Positions 42,007 to 51,396 of a DNA stretch of 64,000 nucleotides are shown here, piece by piece. Below the pieces are notes generated by a model. That model was not told the DNA's origin, searched no databases, and saw only the letters and a program-made list of their open reading frames with translations. A program made the position numbers and the translations under genes. The DNA lies in contig JBCDFV010000024.1 in assembly GCA_039177555.1 (NCBI GenBank), positions 1 through 64,000 on the forward strand, in the 5' to 3' direction. Position 1 is the first letter of the stretch. Each line of letters begins with the position of its first letter. The stretch comes from JANQGH01 sp039177555 (GTDB lineage Bacteria; Pseudomonadota; Alphaproteobacteria; DSM-16000; Inquilinaceae).

Positions 42007-43695
42007 ATGTCAGGAACGTTTACACTCATCAGCATCGCCGGCGCGGTCGCGCTGCTGCTTTGGGCTACCCGCATGGTCCGCACCGGCGTCGACCGCGCTT
42101 ACGGCACCCAGATGCGGTGGCTGCAGAAGAGGGCGGCATCGACACGGCTCGGCGCGGCCGCGGCCGGCTTGTGCCTGGCGGTGGGGCTGCAAGGCTCCAC
42201 GGCGGTCGCCCTGCTGGTCGCCGGCTCGATCGCCAGCGGCATCAGCACGCCGGGGGTCGGCCTGGCGGTGCTGCTGGGCGCCGATTTGGGCGCCGCGCTC
42301 GTGGTGCAGGTGCTGTCGCTGGACCTCTCGCTGCTGATACCGCTGTTGCTGCTGATCGGCGTCGCGACGTTCCTGACGGGCCATGGCCGTGCGGTCAGGC
42401 AGGCGGGACGTATCATCGTCGGCATCGCCTTGATCCTGGTCGCGCTGAAGATGATCGGCGAGGCCTCGGTGCCCTTGCGCGAAAGCAGGATGGTGCCGCT
42501 GTGGACCAGCTATCTGGCCGCCGATCCGCTGATCGCCTTCATGGCCGCCGCCGTGCTGACCTGGGCCATGCATTCCGGCGTTGCCGCCGTGCTGCTGATC
42601 GTGTCGCTGACGGCCAACGCGGTGATCTCGCTGCCGCTGGCGCTGGTCTTCGTGCTGGGCGCCAATCTGGGCAGCGGTGTCATCGCCGTGGTCTTGACCC
42701 GCAACCAGACGCGCCAGGCCCGCCAGGTGCCGCTGGCCAACCTGATCGTTCGAGGGACCTGCGCGCTGGCCATGCTGGCCGCCCTGCAGGGCATCGACAT
42801 CCCCCGCCTTCTGGCCGGTTTGCCGGCTGCGACGACGGCCGCGATGTTTCATGTCGGCTTCAACCTGATCGTGTTGATCGTCGGCCTGCTGCTGATCCGG
42901 CAGGCGATCGCGCTGGCGGGCCTGATCTTGCCGTCGAGGCGCCCCGCCGGCGATCCGGACGGGCCGGCCGCCCTGACGCGGGAAACCTCGCTGGACCCCG
43001 ACATGGTCGGTCAGCCGCGCCAGGCGCTGGCCGCCGCCATCCGCGAAATCCTGAACATGAGCGATACGGTCTCGGTGATGCTGCGCGAGGTGATGGCGGT
43101 GCTGGAAACCGGCGACCGGGAGAAGATCCAGCAGATCGCCAAGATGGACGATGCGGTCGACCGACAGCATATGGAAATCAAGCTCTATCTCGCCGGCATC
43201 GGGCGGCAACCCCTGTCGGCGGACGAATCGCACCGCTGTCTGGAGCTGACCGGCTATTGCATCAAGCTGGAACAGGCCGGCGACATCATCGTGAAGAACC
43301 TCTTGTCTCTGGCCGCGAAGAAGCGCGCCCTGGATGTGGATTTTTCCAAGCAAGGCTGGCGCGAACTTCGCGCGCTGCACGACCGGGTCTCCGCCAACCT
43401 GCAGTTGGCCCTGAACGTGCTGGTCTCCGGCGACAAGGAAACCGCGCGCGAACTGATCGAGGAGAAGGACCACGTCCGCCACCTGGAACGCGTGACCACC
43501 GACCAGCACATGGCGCGCCTGCGCAGCGGCTCTGTCAAAGCCATCGAGACCAGCGAAATCCATCTCGACGCCGTGCGCGACCTGAAGCAGATCAACGGCC
43601 TCTTGACCTCCGCCGCCTACCCGATCCTGGAAGAGAGCGGCGAGCTGCTCGACAGTCGTCTGGTCTCCGGCAGGACCGGTGACGCCAACGGCTAG
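42007..43695 (+). CDS. Na/Pi cotransporter family protein with PhoU-like C-terminal domain
   Basis: This 562-residue membrane protein is of the NptA/PNaS group. The N-terminal 320 residues carry about nine helices in two inverted halves with the QST-type motifs VGLQGSTAVALLVAG and the partner segment TWAMHSGVAAVLLIVS. The C-terminal 220 residues are helical and PhoU-like (VMLREVMAVLETGDREKIQQ, KIAKMDDAVDRQ-type repeats). Such carriers move phosphate with sodium. The start MSGTFTLISI at 42007 follows AGGG. Next to a GDPD and an IMPase-like phosphatase, it may balance phosphate released during scavenging. Confidence 0.88.
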   Translation: MSGTFTLISIAGAVALLLWATRMVRTGVDRAYGTQMRWLQKRAASTRLGAAAAGLCLAVGLQGSTAVALLVAGSIASGISTPGVGLAVLLGADLGAALVVQVLSLDLSLLIPLLLLIGVATFLTGHGRAVRQAGRIIVGIALILVALKMIGEASVPLRESRMVPLWTSYLAADPLIAFMAAAVLTWAMHSGVAAVLLIVSLTANAVISLPLALVFVLGANLGSGVIAVVLTRNQTRQARQVPLANLIVRGTCALAMLAALQGIDIPRLLAGLPAATTAAMFHVGFNLIVLIVGLLLIRQAIALAGLILPSRRPAGDPDGPAALTRETSLDPDMVGQPRQALAAAIREILNMSDTVSVMLREVMAVLETGDREKIQQIAKMDDAVDRQHMEIKLYLAGIGRQPLSADESHRCLELTGYCIKLEQAGDIIVKNLLSLAAKKRALDVDFSKQGWRELRALHDRVSANLQLALNVLVSGDKETARELIEEKDHVRHLERVTTDQHMARLRSGSVKAIETSEIHLDAVRDLKQINGLLTSAAYPILEESGELLDSRLVSGRTGDANG

Positions 43696-43706
43696 GGCAT
43701 CACCGG

Positions 43707-44555
43707 TCAGACGCGATCGGCCAGGAAGCCGATCTGCGCGCCAAGCCTGCCATTGTCCGCAAGGACGGGGCCGCCGCGATCGAGCATGACCTGCAGATCC
43801 GGCGTCCTGACCGAGCCGCCGGCCTCGGCCACGATCAGCATGCCGGCAAGCGCGTCCCAACTGTTGAGGTGGGCCTCGAAATAAAGGTCGGCGACGCCCT
43901 CGGCGATCCGTGCCAAGCCGATGGCGGCCGAGCCGAGCCGGCGGTAATCCGCCCCCGCCTCGGTCAGGCGACGGATGTCGCCAAGATAGTCGTCCAGGCC
44001 CATGCGTCGTGACATGCCCATGAACGCGAGGGCCTTGGTCATGTCCGCCGTTTTCGAGACCGTGATCGGCAATCCGTCGCGGCTGGCACCGCCGCCGCGT
44101 CCGGCGGCATAGAGCGCGTCGTTTGGGGCGTCGTGGATGACACCCACCTCCACCCGCCCATCCCGGACATAGGCGATCGAGACACCCCAATGGCGGATGC
44201 CGCGAATGTAGTTGGACGTGCCGTCGATCGGGTCGACGACCCAGGTGCCGTGGCCGTCGTTTGGGGGCCGCCGGCTGTCCTCCTCGCCCAAGAATCCGTC
44301 GTCGGGGAAACGGCCCAGCAGCGCGTCGCGGATCAGGGCTTCGACCTCGACATCGGCGCGGGTTACGAAGTCCTGAAGGCCCTTCTCCTCGACCTCCAGG
44401 CCGGCCAGATCGCGCCGCAGGGCCAGCGCGTGACGGCCGGCCTGTCGCGCGATGCGGCCCGCCGCGTCCAGCCTGTCGGCAAGGCTGGCGGCTGGGCCGC
44501 CGGCTGAACCGTCGGACGAGGGTGCGGCGTCAGAGGACATACCCGGCTGGGTCAT
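43707..44555 (-). CDS. Inositol monophosphatase-family phosphatase
   Basis: This 282-residue Mg-dependent phosphatase has the IMPase motifs DGFLGEED (Glu ligands), WVVDPIDGTSNYIRGIRHWG (DPIDGT) and the C-terminal NSWDALAGMLIVAEAGG (WDxxAG). Typical substrates are inositol phosphate, 3'-phosphoadenosine compounds and sugar phosphates. The ATG at 44555 was chosen for GGAG upstream; a GTG at 44573 is possible. Convergent with the Na/Pi gene (11 bp apart), it has an operator-like palindrome 70 bp upstream. In this cluster it may act on the phosphorylated alcohol left by phosphodiester cleavage. Confidence 0.9.
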   Translation of the reverse strand: MTQPGMSSDAAPSSDGSAGGPAASLADRLDAAGRIARQAGRHALALRRDLAGLEVEEKGLQDFVTRADVEVEALIRDALLGRFPDDGFLGEEDSRRPPNDGHGTWVVDPIDGTSNYIRGIRHWGVSIAYVRDGRVEVGVIHDAPNDALYAAGRGGGASRDGLPITVSKTADMTKALAFMGMSRRMGLDDYLGDIRRLTEAGADYRRLGSAAIGLARIAEGVADLYFEAHLNSWDALAGMLIVAEAGGSVRTPDLQVMLDRGGPVLADNGRLGAQIGFLADRV

Positions 44556-44623
44556 GGGGGATCTCCGCGACACGTGTCCCGGAAGGGCACGTAGGAGGCT
44601 AGGAAAGGCGGCACGCTAGCAAC

Positions 44624-44641
44624 TTTGCACAGGTGTGCAAA
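44624..44641. promoter_or_regulatory. Operator-like palindrome 3 (LacI-type)
   Basis: TTTGCACAGGTGTGCAAA is an 18-bp palindrome broken only at the central base pair. Its core matches the 14-bp sites at 41805 and 41966. It stands between the IMPase-like gene (start 44555) and the end of the LacI-family gene. Confidence 0.65.
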
Positions 44642-44732
44642 GCGCCTTGATGCCGGAACCCTGGCGGCCCGGTGACAGGACGTGAGGGTGCGCGTCGCGT
44701 CAGGGACAGACCGGCGAAGGTGGGGCCCGCAA

Positions 44733-45746
44733 TCAGCGCGTGGTGCTGCGCCTGACCAGCTCGACCGGCACGATCGAGGTTCGCCGCTCCGCCGCCGGGT
44801 TTTCGATTCTGGCCATCAGCATCGATACGGCGGCCTGGGCCAGCAGCGTCGTGGGCTGGCGAATGGTGGTCAGCCGGTAGGGCTGCCAGGACGCTTGCGG
44901 GATGTCGTCATAGCCGATCAGGCAGACATCGTCGGGCACCCGGACCGCATGATCGCTGCGCAGCGCGTCCAGCAACCCCAGCGCCATAAGGTCCATCGGG
45001 CAAAAGATCCCCGTCGACGGCGCCATCGCCTGCGCGACAAATCCGGCGGCCGATTGCCGGCCGCCCTCATAGGTTTGCGGCCCGGCGGCGAAGACCCGGG
45101 CGGTTATGCCGGCGTCACGCGCGGCGCGGAGAAATTCTTCGATCCGCGCCTCCAGCGAGTAGGACTGTCGGCTCGGCCGAACCGCCACCAGATTGCGGCA
45201 GCCAGATGCGATCAGTTCGTCAGCGGCGATTCTGCCGCCGTGCAAATTGTCGCCGACCACCCGGTCGACGGCCGCCAGCTCCTGCTGCTTGTTGACCAGA
45301 ACCAGCGGCACGCCCAGCCGTGCGCACTCGCTGCAGATTTCCGATGGCGGCGCGTCGGAGGTCACCACCGCGCCGGACAGGTTGTAATGCAGCAACTGGT
45401 GCAGCGTGTGCGCCGTTTGCACGGGCCCGTCGGCGGTAAACAGGATCGGACGATAGTTGGTGGCCACCAGTTCGCGGATCAGCGCATCGATCTGGGCGTT
45501 GCGAAACGGCGTGTCCAGGTCGGCAACGATCACGCCGACCAGATTGGAGCGCTGGTTGGACAGGCCCTTGGCCAGCTCGTTGACCCGATAGCCCAGGGCG
45601 TCGGCCGCCTGCATGACCTTGTCGCGGGTATCGGCCGAGATGCTGGCCCCCGGCGTGAAGGCCCGCGACACGGCCGACCGCGACACCCCGGCCTTGCGCG
45701 CGACATCGAACGAGGTCGGCTGGCGTTGGAATTCTGTTTTGGTCAT
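44733..45746 (-). CDS. LacI-family transcriptional regulator
   Basis: This 337-residue protein has an N-terminal LacI HTH (TSFDVARKAGVSRSAVSRAF), hinge helix (RVNELAKGLSNQRSNLVGVI) and a periplasmic-binding-protein-like sensor domain (VLVNKQQELAAVDRVVGDNL, IFCPMDLMALGLLDALR, LIGYDDIPQASWQPYRLTTI). It should bind palindromes with a central CG, and the three TGCACA..TGTGCA sites in this cluster are the obvious candidates. The effector is probably a sugar, polyol or phosphorylated intermediate. Upstream of its start lie three 19-bp tandem repeats. Confidence 0.92.
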   Translation of the reverse strand: MTKTEFQRQPTSFDVARKAGVSRSAVSRAFTPGASISADTRDKVMQAADALGYRVNELAKGLSNQRSNLVGVIVADLDTPFRNAQIDALIRELVATNYRPILFTADGPVQTAHTLHQLLHYNLSGAVVTSDAPPSEICSECARLGVPLVLVNKQQELAAVDRVVGDNLHGGRIAADELIASGCRNLVAVRPSRQSYSLEARIEEFLRAARDAGITARVFAAGPQTYEGGRQSAAGFVAQAMAPSTGIFCPMDLMALGLLDALRSDHAVRVPDDVCLIGYDDIPQASWQPYRLTTIRQPTTLLAQAAVSMLMARIENPAAERRTSIVPVELVRRSTTR

Positions 45747-45817
45747 CCGGGGACCTCACACGCGCCGGCCCTCGACCATCGACCGCTTTGCAAGCGCCCT
45801 GTCTTCGCGGCTTCAGT

Positions 45818-45874
45818 GCTCATGCGTCAGAGACGTGCTCATGCGTCAGAGACGTACTCACGCGTCAGAGACGC
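45818..45874. repeat. Three tandem 19-bp repeats upstream of the LacI-type gene
   Basis: GCTCATGCGTCAGAGACGT occurs at 45818-45836 and 45837-45855 exactly, and again with three changes (ACTCACGCGTCAGAGACGC) at 45856-45874. They lie 72-128 bp upstream of the regulator's start codon. The unit is not a copy of the TGCACA palindrome. It may be an iterated protein-binding site or simple tandem duplication. The remainder of the 275-bp gap shows nothing recognisable. Confidence 0.85.
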
Positions 45875-46021
45875 GGGACATCTGGCGGGGTCGGCGAGAT
45901 GCCGAATCGAAACCCGGCCATGATAGGCGCATGAAATGGCCTTGAGCCATCGCAAAGTCACGGTCGGCCTGCGCGCGTTACGTCCGGCGCAAACACGGCA
46001 CCGGATCGAACCGGCCGGTTT

Positions 46022-46954
46022 CTAGTCCAGCAGCCGAAGGTGCGCGATCACCGGATAATGGTCGGCGCCGATGTCGGGGCCCAGTTCGACGGTGGCGATC
46101 GCGATGAGATCGTTGCCGAGCACATGGTCGATCGGCAGGCCGATCATGGGCATCCAGGTCGGCCAGGTGGACAGGGGCGTTCCGGACCCCGCCGCCGCCG
46201 ACAGGCCCGAGGCCGTCAGGATGTCGAAGCTGGGCGCGTAGGGCGTGACGTTGAAATCGCCGATCGCCAGCACCGGCCGCGCCGACCGTGCCAGCATCTC
46301 GGCCGCGATGGTCTCCAGGAAATCATCGCGCAGGCGGGATCGTGCGGCCCCTGTCGGCGACGGGGCGTGGACCGCGAAGACGACCACCTCGCGGTCCTCG
46401 ATCTGCACTTCCACGATCATGCCCATGCGATAGGCCCGGCCCGGCATGAACGGGGTCACGGCGGTGATCGGCCAACGGCTGAACACCATCACGTCATGGG
46501 AAAAGGCCGGCGATCGCGGCGCGGTATAGGGGTAGCGTTGGCGCAGCGGCCCCAGATGCACGTTCCATTGGGTGGCCTTTTCCTGGATCACCAGCAGGTC
46601 GAGGTTCAGGCCCGCCAGGATGTCCACCGCGGCCTCGGGCTCGTCGTGGTTCCACAGCAGGTTCGCGGTCGCCACGGTGATCGGGCGGCCGCCCGGGGGC
46701 GGCTGGGTGGGAAGATGCGCGGCCATGGACAGAACGTGCGGCACCATCGCACCCAAGGTTACCAGCATGACCAGATAACGCCGGGTCGCCAGTGCCGCGG
46801 CGGCGACGAACAGGCCGGCCAGGATGATCGGCACGCGCAGATTGCTGGCCAGATCGAGCAGCCAATGGCGATCGGCCAGCGGCGACACGAACGCCGTGGC
46901 GACCAGGCAGATCGCGGCTGCCCAAAAGACCAGACTGACCAGTTTGCCGTGCAA
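46022..46954 (-). CDS. Membrane-anchored endonuclease/exonuclease/phosphatase (EEP) family protein
   Basis: This 310-residue protein starts with about three hydrophobic helices (LVSLVFWAAAICLVATAFVS, IILAGLFVAAAALA, LVMLVTLGAMVPHVL) and then an EEP hydrolase domain facing the periplasm by inference. Catalytic motifs are VATANLLWNHD (Asn), LLVIQEKATQW (Glu), HAPSPTG, AIGDFNVTPYAPSF (GDFN) and the C-terminal GADHYPVIAHL (DH). It could cleave phosphodiesters such as nucleic acids or lipids. The likely start is TTG at 46954; no ATG fits the N-terminal helix, so the exact start is uncertain. It appears monocistronic. Confidence 0.85.
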   Translation of the reverse strand: MHGKLVSLVFWAAAICLVATAFVSPLADRHWLLDLASNLRVPIILAGLFVAAAALATRRYLVMLVTLGAMVPHVLSMAAHLPTQPPPGGRPITVATANLLWNHDEPEAAVDILAGLNLDLLVIQEKATQWNVHLGPLRQRYPYTAPRSPAFSHDVMVFSRWPITAVTPFMPGRAYRMGMIVEVQIEDREVVVFAVHAPSPTGAARSRLRDDFLETIAAEMLARSARPVLAIGDFNVTPYAPSFDILTASGLSAAAGSGTPLSTWPTWMPMIGLPIDHVLGNDLIAIATVELGPDIGADHYPVIAHLRLLD

Positions 46955-47096
46955 GACAGACCTACTCGGTGCCGGTTCACCCGATTCGGTGAGTCAGAAA
47001 AACCACAAATTGGGGCTGTAGCGGGGCGCCCTGATCGCCGCCATTGCCGATCCCCGGCAGCGCCGGCCTGGCCCCATCGATACCCCTGCGCTGTGG

Positions 47097-50000
47097 CTAA
47101 CTTGTCGCCGGTGCCGGCGGTGATTCTTCTGCTGGTTTGGCTGTTGATTTGGCCGCTGATTTGGCCGTTGATTCGGGTGCCTGGTCGGCGCTGTCGTCAG
47201 CCTTCGGCTTTGGATATTGCGGCAGCAGCAGGCTGTACAGCACCGGCATCAGCCCCAGTGTCAGCACCGTGCCCAACAGCACGCCGAACGCGATCGTCGC
47301 GGCCATGCCGTAGAACAGCGGGCCGCCGAACAGGATCAGCGGCACGATGCCAAGGCCGGTGGCCAGGGCTGTCATCATGATCGGCCGCAGCCGCGACAGC
47401 GCCGCCAGCATGATCGCGTCGCGCTTCGGCCGCCCATCCTTTTCCAACATGGCGATCCGGTCGATCAGAATGATCGAGTGGTTCAGGATGATGCCGCCGA
47501 GGCTGACGAAGCCCAAAATGGCCATGAAGCCGAACTTGGCCTGCAGGACGACCAGCCCGACCACGCCGCCGATGATGACCAGCGGAATGGTCATCAAGAT
47601 GATGCCGCCGCGCCGGATCGAGTTGAATTGACCGATGACCAAGAGGGCCATGACGCCGAACGCCAAGGGCAGGTTGGCGAACAGCCGCTGGTTGGCCTGG
47701 GCCTGCTGATAGGGTTCGCCGGCGATCTCGTAGCGCGCGCCCGGCGGCAGGTCGAGACTGTCCAGCGTGGGCTGCAGGATCGTCATCAGCTCCGCCGAAC
47801 TCATGACGCTTGAGCGGCCTTCGACCGTGAAGGTCCGTTGCAGGTTGCGCCGGTTGATCAGCGGGAATTCCCAGAAGGTCGAAATGTCGGCGATCTCGCC
47901 CAGCTGAACGAACCGGTTGTTGGCGGACGACCAGACCTCGACCGAGGCGATCGCGGCCAGGCCCTCGGTATTGGCCTCGATGGACTGCACGACGACGGGA
48001 ATGGTGAACTCGCTTTCGCGCAAGGTCGTGATCTGCTGGCCGTTCAGCGTCGTGTAGAGTGCGTTGGTGACGTCCTCGGTCGACACGCCTTGGCGCTGGG
48101 CGCGCGCCTGGTCGATCACCAGGCTCAACTCGATCGCCGGGTTGCCCCAATCGATCGACACGCCCTCCGCGCCCGGCTGGGCGAAGAACAGGTCGCGAAG
48201 CTGTTCGGCGACCAGATAGAGCTGGTCGGTATGGTCGGTCGGGCCGATCAGACGGATGTCGATCACGCCGGGCTCCGTCGCGCCCATCCACATTTGCTTG
48301 GCGTCGGCGATCACGCCCGGCATGTTTTCGTCGACGTAGTCATTGGTGCGGTCGATCATCTCCTGCACCTGCGAGCCGTCGGCGACATCGACCAGGATGA
48401 AGGCCACGTTGTTGGCCGGGTCCAGCGGCGTCAGCGACAGGAAGAAACGCGGGCCGCCGCTGCCGACATAGGCGACGTTGGACACGATCTCAGGATTGGT
48501 CTCGGTGTCGGACAGCCAGTCGGCCAATTGCCGCGTCGCGGCGTTGGTCGTGCGCACATCGGTCTGGGTTTCCAGGGTCAGATAGATCAGATACTGGCTG
48601 CGCTCACCTAGGGGGAAGAACTCCGTCGGCAACCGTTGCAGAACCAGGACCGCCGCAACCAGGCAGCCGGCGATGATGAACAGAAACGGAATGCGCAGGA
48701 CGCCCAGGATGGCGTGGATGAACTTCTTGTACGGGGTGTAGATCCAGCCGCGATAGTCCTCGATCTGCAGGTCTTCCTGCACATTCTCCTTGGGCTTGAC
48801 CTTCATGAACCAGACGCAGAACAGCGGCGTCACGGTCATGGCCAGAAACCAGGACGATAGCACCAGCATGATGACGACCGAGCCCAGCGAGCGCACATAA
48901 TCGCCGGTCGAGCCGGCGATCAGAATGATCGGCACGAAGGCGACGGACGTCGTCAGGGCCGAGTTCAGCAGGGGCAGCGCCAAGCTACTGCCGGACTGAA
49001 TGGCGGCCTCGCGGTGTGTCGCGCCCCGCTCGATGCGCACGCGCATGTCCTCGGCGATGACGATGCCGTTGTCGACCAACAGGCCCAGCGCGATGATCAC
49101 GGCGGTGATCGACATGCGCTGGAATTCGACGCCCATGACCGACATCAAGATGACGCCGGCCAGCATCGAAATCGGCACCAGCGAGCCGACGATCAGGCCG
49201 GCCCGAATGCCCAGGAACACCAGCACGACGAACAGCACGATGCCCACGGTCTCGTAGACATTCTCCATCGCCTCGTCGATGCTGTCCTCGATCAAGGTCG
49301 GCTGGTAGGTGGCGAAACCCAGCTCCATGCCGATCGGCAGCTCGTACTGGATCTCGTCGATCAGGGTGGTCAGCAACGTTCCGAACTGGACGTTGTTGGT
49401 GCCTTCATGGGTCGAAATGCCCATGATGATGGCCGGTCGACCGTTGTAGAACGCTGGCTGGTTCGGCGCATCGGGATAGCCGGTCCGGACGTCGGCGATC
49501 TGGCCGATCGAGATCAGATCCCCGGACGACGGGTCTTGGAACAGGACGGCGGCGACATCCTCGGCGTTTCGCAGCGTGCCGGTCGGCACGACCACAAGCT
49601 GGCGGCCGCTGACGAAGGCGACGCCGGTCGGCTCCGGCTGGTTCTGCGAGACCAGCGCGTTGGCGGCAACCTGCGGGTCCACGCCCAACTCGGCAATGCG
49701 CACCGGATCGAACTCGACGAAGATCTGCTGGTCCTGGACGCCGTAGAACTGCACCTTGCGCACGGCGTCGAGTTCCATGATCCGGGCCTCGATATCCTCC
49801 GCCGTGCGGCGCATGTCCTCATAGGAAAAGCCGTCCGCCCAAAGCGCCACGGAGGCGATGGCGACCAGGCCGATATCCTCCTGCACGGTCACGCTGGTGA
49901 CCGCTTGGGGCAGGGTCGGTGCGGTGTTTTCGACCCGGTTTCGAATTGCCTGAATCGCTAGTGTAACGTCGGTCACATAGTCGCCGATCGTGGCCGTGAT

Positions 50001-50270
50001 GATGGTCGATCCGCGCCGCACCGCCGCCGTGACATCGGTGACCTGGTCGACATTGCGCAGCGCCTCCTCCAACGGGCGCGAGACCAGGTTTTCCATTTGC
50101 GTCGGGCTGAGCGCCGGGGCCTCGGCGTAGACCTTGACGACCCTGATCTGGATCGTCGGGTCTTCGGAACTGGGATAGTTCAGGTAGACGATGATGCCGT
50201 AGACCGTAATGAACAGCACCAACAGCACCATGACGCGCGAGTTGGAAATCGCCAGCCGCGTCAACTGCAT
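47097..50270 (-). CDS. RND-family efflux transporter, inner-membrane pump subunit
   Basis: This 1057-residue pump is of the AcrB/HAE1-like class. It begins TRLAISNSRVMVLLVLFITV, has the usual 12 helices in two halves and large periplasmic porter domains (YPSSEDPTIQIRVVKVYAEA, ATIGDYVTDVTLAIQAIRNR). The proton-relay segment is VIIALGLLVDNGIVIAEDMR in helix 4, with one Asp rather than the DD pair of AcrB. The C-terminus is an Ala/Lys-rich tail with STAKSAAKSTAK-type repeats. The adaptor gene lies 19 bp upstream in the same direction. No outer-membrane channel is in the window. The substrate is unknown. Confidence 0.92.
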   Translation of the reverse strand: MQLTRLAISNSRVMVLLVLFITVYGIIVYLNYPSSEDPTIQIRVVKVYAEAPALSPTQMENLVSRPLEEALRNVDQVTDVTAAVRRGSTIITATIGDYVTDVTLAIQAIRNRVENTAPTLPQAVTSVTVQEDIGLVAIASVALWADGFSYEDMRRTAEDIEARIMELDAVRKVQFYGVQDQQIFVEFDPVRIAELGVDPQVAANALVSQNQPEPTGVAFVSGRQLVVVPTGTLRNAEDVAAVLFQDPSSGDLISIGQIADVRTGYPDAPNQPAFYNGRPAIIMGISTHEGTNNVQFGTLLTTLIDEIQYELPIGMELGFATYQPTLIEDSIDEAMENVYETVGIVLFVVLVFLGIRAGLIVGSLVPISMLAGVILMSVMGVEFQRMSITAVIIALGLLVDNGIVIAEDMRVRIERGATHREAAIQSGSSLALPLLNSALTTSVAFVPIILIAGSTGDYVRSLGSVVIMLVLSSWFLAMTVTPLFCVWFMKVKPKENVQEDLQIEDYRGWIYTPYKKFIHAILGVLRIPFLFIIAGCLVAAVLVLQRLPTEFFPLGERSQYLIYLTLETQTDVRTTNAATRQLADWLSDTETNPEIVSNVAYVGSGGPRFFLSLTPLDPANNVAFILVDVADGSQVQEMIDRTNDYVDENMPGVIADAKQMWMGATEPGVIDIRLIGPTDHTDQLYLVAEQLRDLFFAQPGAEGVSIDWGNPAIELSLVIDQARAQRQGVSTEDVTNALYTTLNGQQITTLRESEFTIPVVVQSIEANTEGLAAIASVEVWSSANNRFVQLGEIADISTFWEFPLINRRNLQRTFTVEGRSSVMSSAELMTILQPTLDSLDLPPGARYEIAGEPYQQAQANQRLFANLPLAFGVMALLVIGQFNSIRRGGIILMTIPLVIIGGVVGLVVLQAKFGFMAILGFVSLGGIILNHSIILIDRIAMLEKDGRPKRDAIMLAALSRLRPIMMTALATGLGIVPLILFGGPLFYGMAATIAFGVLLGTVLTLGLMPVLYSLLLPQYPKPKADDSADQAPESTAKSAAKSTAKPAEESPPAPATS

Positions 50271-50289
50271 GCGCTAAGGCCCCGCCCGC

Positions 50290-51396
50290 TCAGGACGCGT
50301 CGTCGGACGAAGAGGCGTCCGGCGGCAATCTTACCGATTGGCCGTCGCGCAGCAGGCCCGTACCGGCCGCCGCGATGACGTCGCCCTGGCTGATGCCTTC
50401 GGTCACCAGCACGTTTTCGCCCTGTCCGCCGGCGGTGGTGACTTGCACCTGCCGCACGACGCCGGCCTGGGCATCGTAGCGGAAGACGAAGGACGTGCCG
50501 GGCCGGTCGCCGGCGGCCACCGCACCGAATGGAACATAATAGCCGTCCGGCCCGTCATGGAACCGGAAGGTCGCAGAGCCCGACATGCCGGGCAAGAGGT
50601 CGGCCGGCGGATCGATCACGGCAACGTTCACGGTCACCGTATCGGCGACATTGAGCGACTGGCCGATTTCCGAGATGCGGCCGACGCAGCCGCAATCGTC
50701 GATCGTGGCGGCGTCCAGCGACACCTCCATGTTCAGGCTCATGCGCGACGACAGACGGTCGGGCACCGCCATGTTCAGCTGGATGGCCCCGGCGGCGTCC
50801 ATCTGGACGATCGACTGGCCGGCGCTGACGACGGTGAAATTGTCCGCGATCACGTCGGCGATCGAGCCGTCATAGGGCGCGGTCAACACCGTTTCGTTCA
50901 GGTTGCGCTGGGCAAGCGCCTCCTGGGCGATGGCGGCTTCGACCTGGCTGGCCGCCGTGTCGGCGTTGGTGATGTAGGTGTCCAGCGCAGACTGGCTGAT
51001 CCAGCCGCCCTGGAACAGCTGTCGCTGGCGACCGAGCTCTGTCTCCGCCTCGGCGGCGGCCGCCTGGGCTTGCTGAACGTCCGCCTGCGCCGAGGCGACG
51101 TCAAGCTGATAGGATGTCGGGTCCAGCGTGGCGAGTTCCTCGCCCTCAAGCACTTGCTGGCCGACCACGACCGGCAGTTGCTGAAGCGTGCCGGAAACGG
51201 AAAAGCTGAGCGCGGCGCTGTCCACCGCCTGAAACTGGCCTGGCAAGGTGCGGCTGACTTCGCCCGCCAGGTCGCCGACCGTAAACGGCGCGATGGCGCG
51301 CACGCGTGGCTGCGCCTCGGGTTGGTCGTTGTCGCACGCCGACAACAGCACGACCGCCACGGAGAGCAGGGCACCTGCCCTGAGCACACTCAACAT
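50290..51396 (-). CDS. RND efflux periplasmic adaptor (membrane fusion protein)
   Basis: This 368-residue lipoprotein has the lipobox LLSAC (cysteine about residue 20). Adaptor features in order are the first lipoyl half (LSFSVSGTLQQLPVVVGQQV, LEGEELATLDPTSYQLDVAS), a coiled-coil hairpin rich in Ala/Gln/Glu (ADVQQAQAAAAEAETELGRQ), the second lipoyl half (TVLTAPYDGSIADVIADNFT) and beta-barrel and membrane-proximal domains. It links the RND pump at 47097-50270 to an outer-membrane channel. The start MLSVLRAG at 51396 was preferred to an open extension at 51495 that lacks signal features. Confidence 0.9.
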   Translation of the reverse strand: MLSVLRAGALLSVAVVLLSACDNDQPEAQPRVRAIAPFTVGDLAGEVSRTLPGQFQAVDSAALSFSVSGTLQQLPVVVGQQVLEGEELATLDPTSYQLDVASAQADVQQAQAAAAEAETELGRQRQLFQGGWISQSALDTYITNADTAASQVEAAIAQEALAQRNLNETVLTAPYDGSIADVIADNFTVVSAGQSIVQMDAAGAIQLNMAVPDRLSSRMSLNMEVSLDAATIDDCGCVGRISEIGQSLNVADTVTVNVAVIDPPADLLPGMSGSATFRFHDGPDGYYVPFGAVAAGDRPGTSFVFRYDAQAGVVRQVQVTTAGGQGENVLVTEGISQGDVIAAAGTGLLRDGQSVRLPPDASSSDDAS

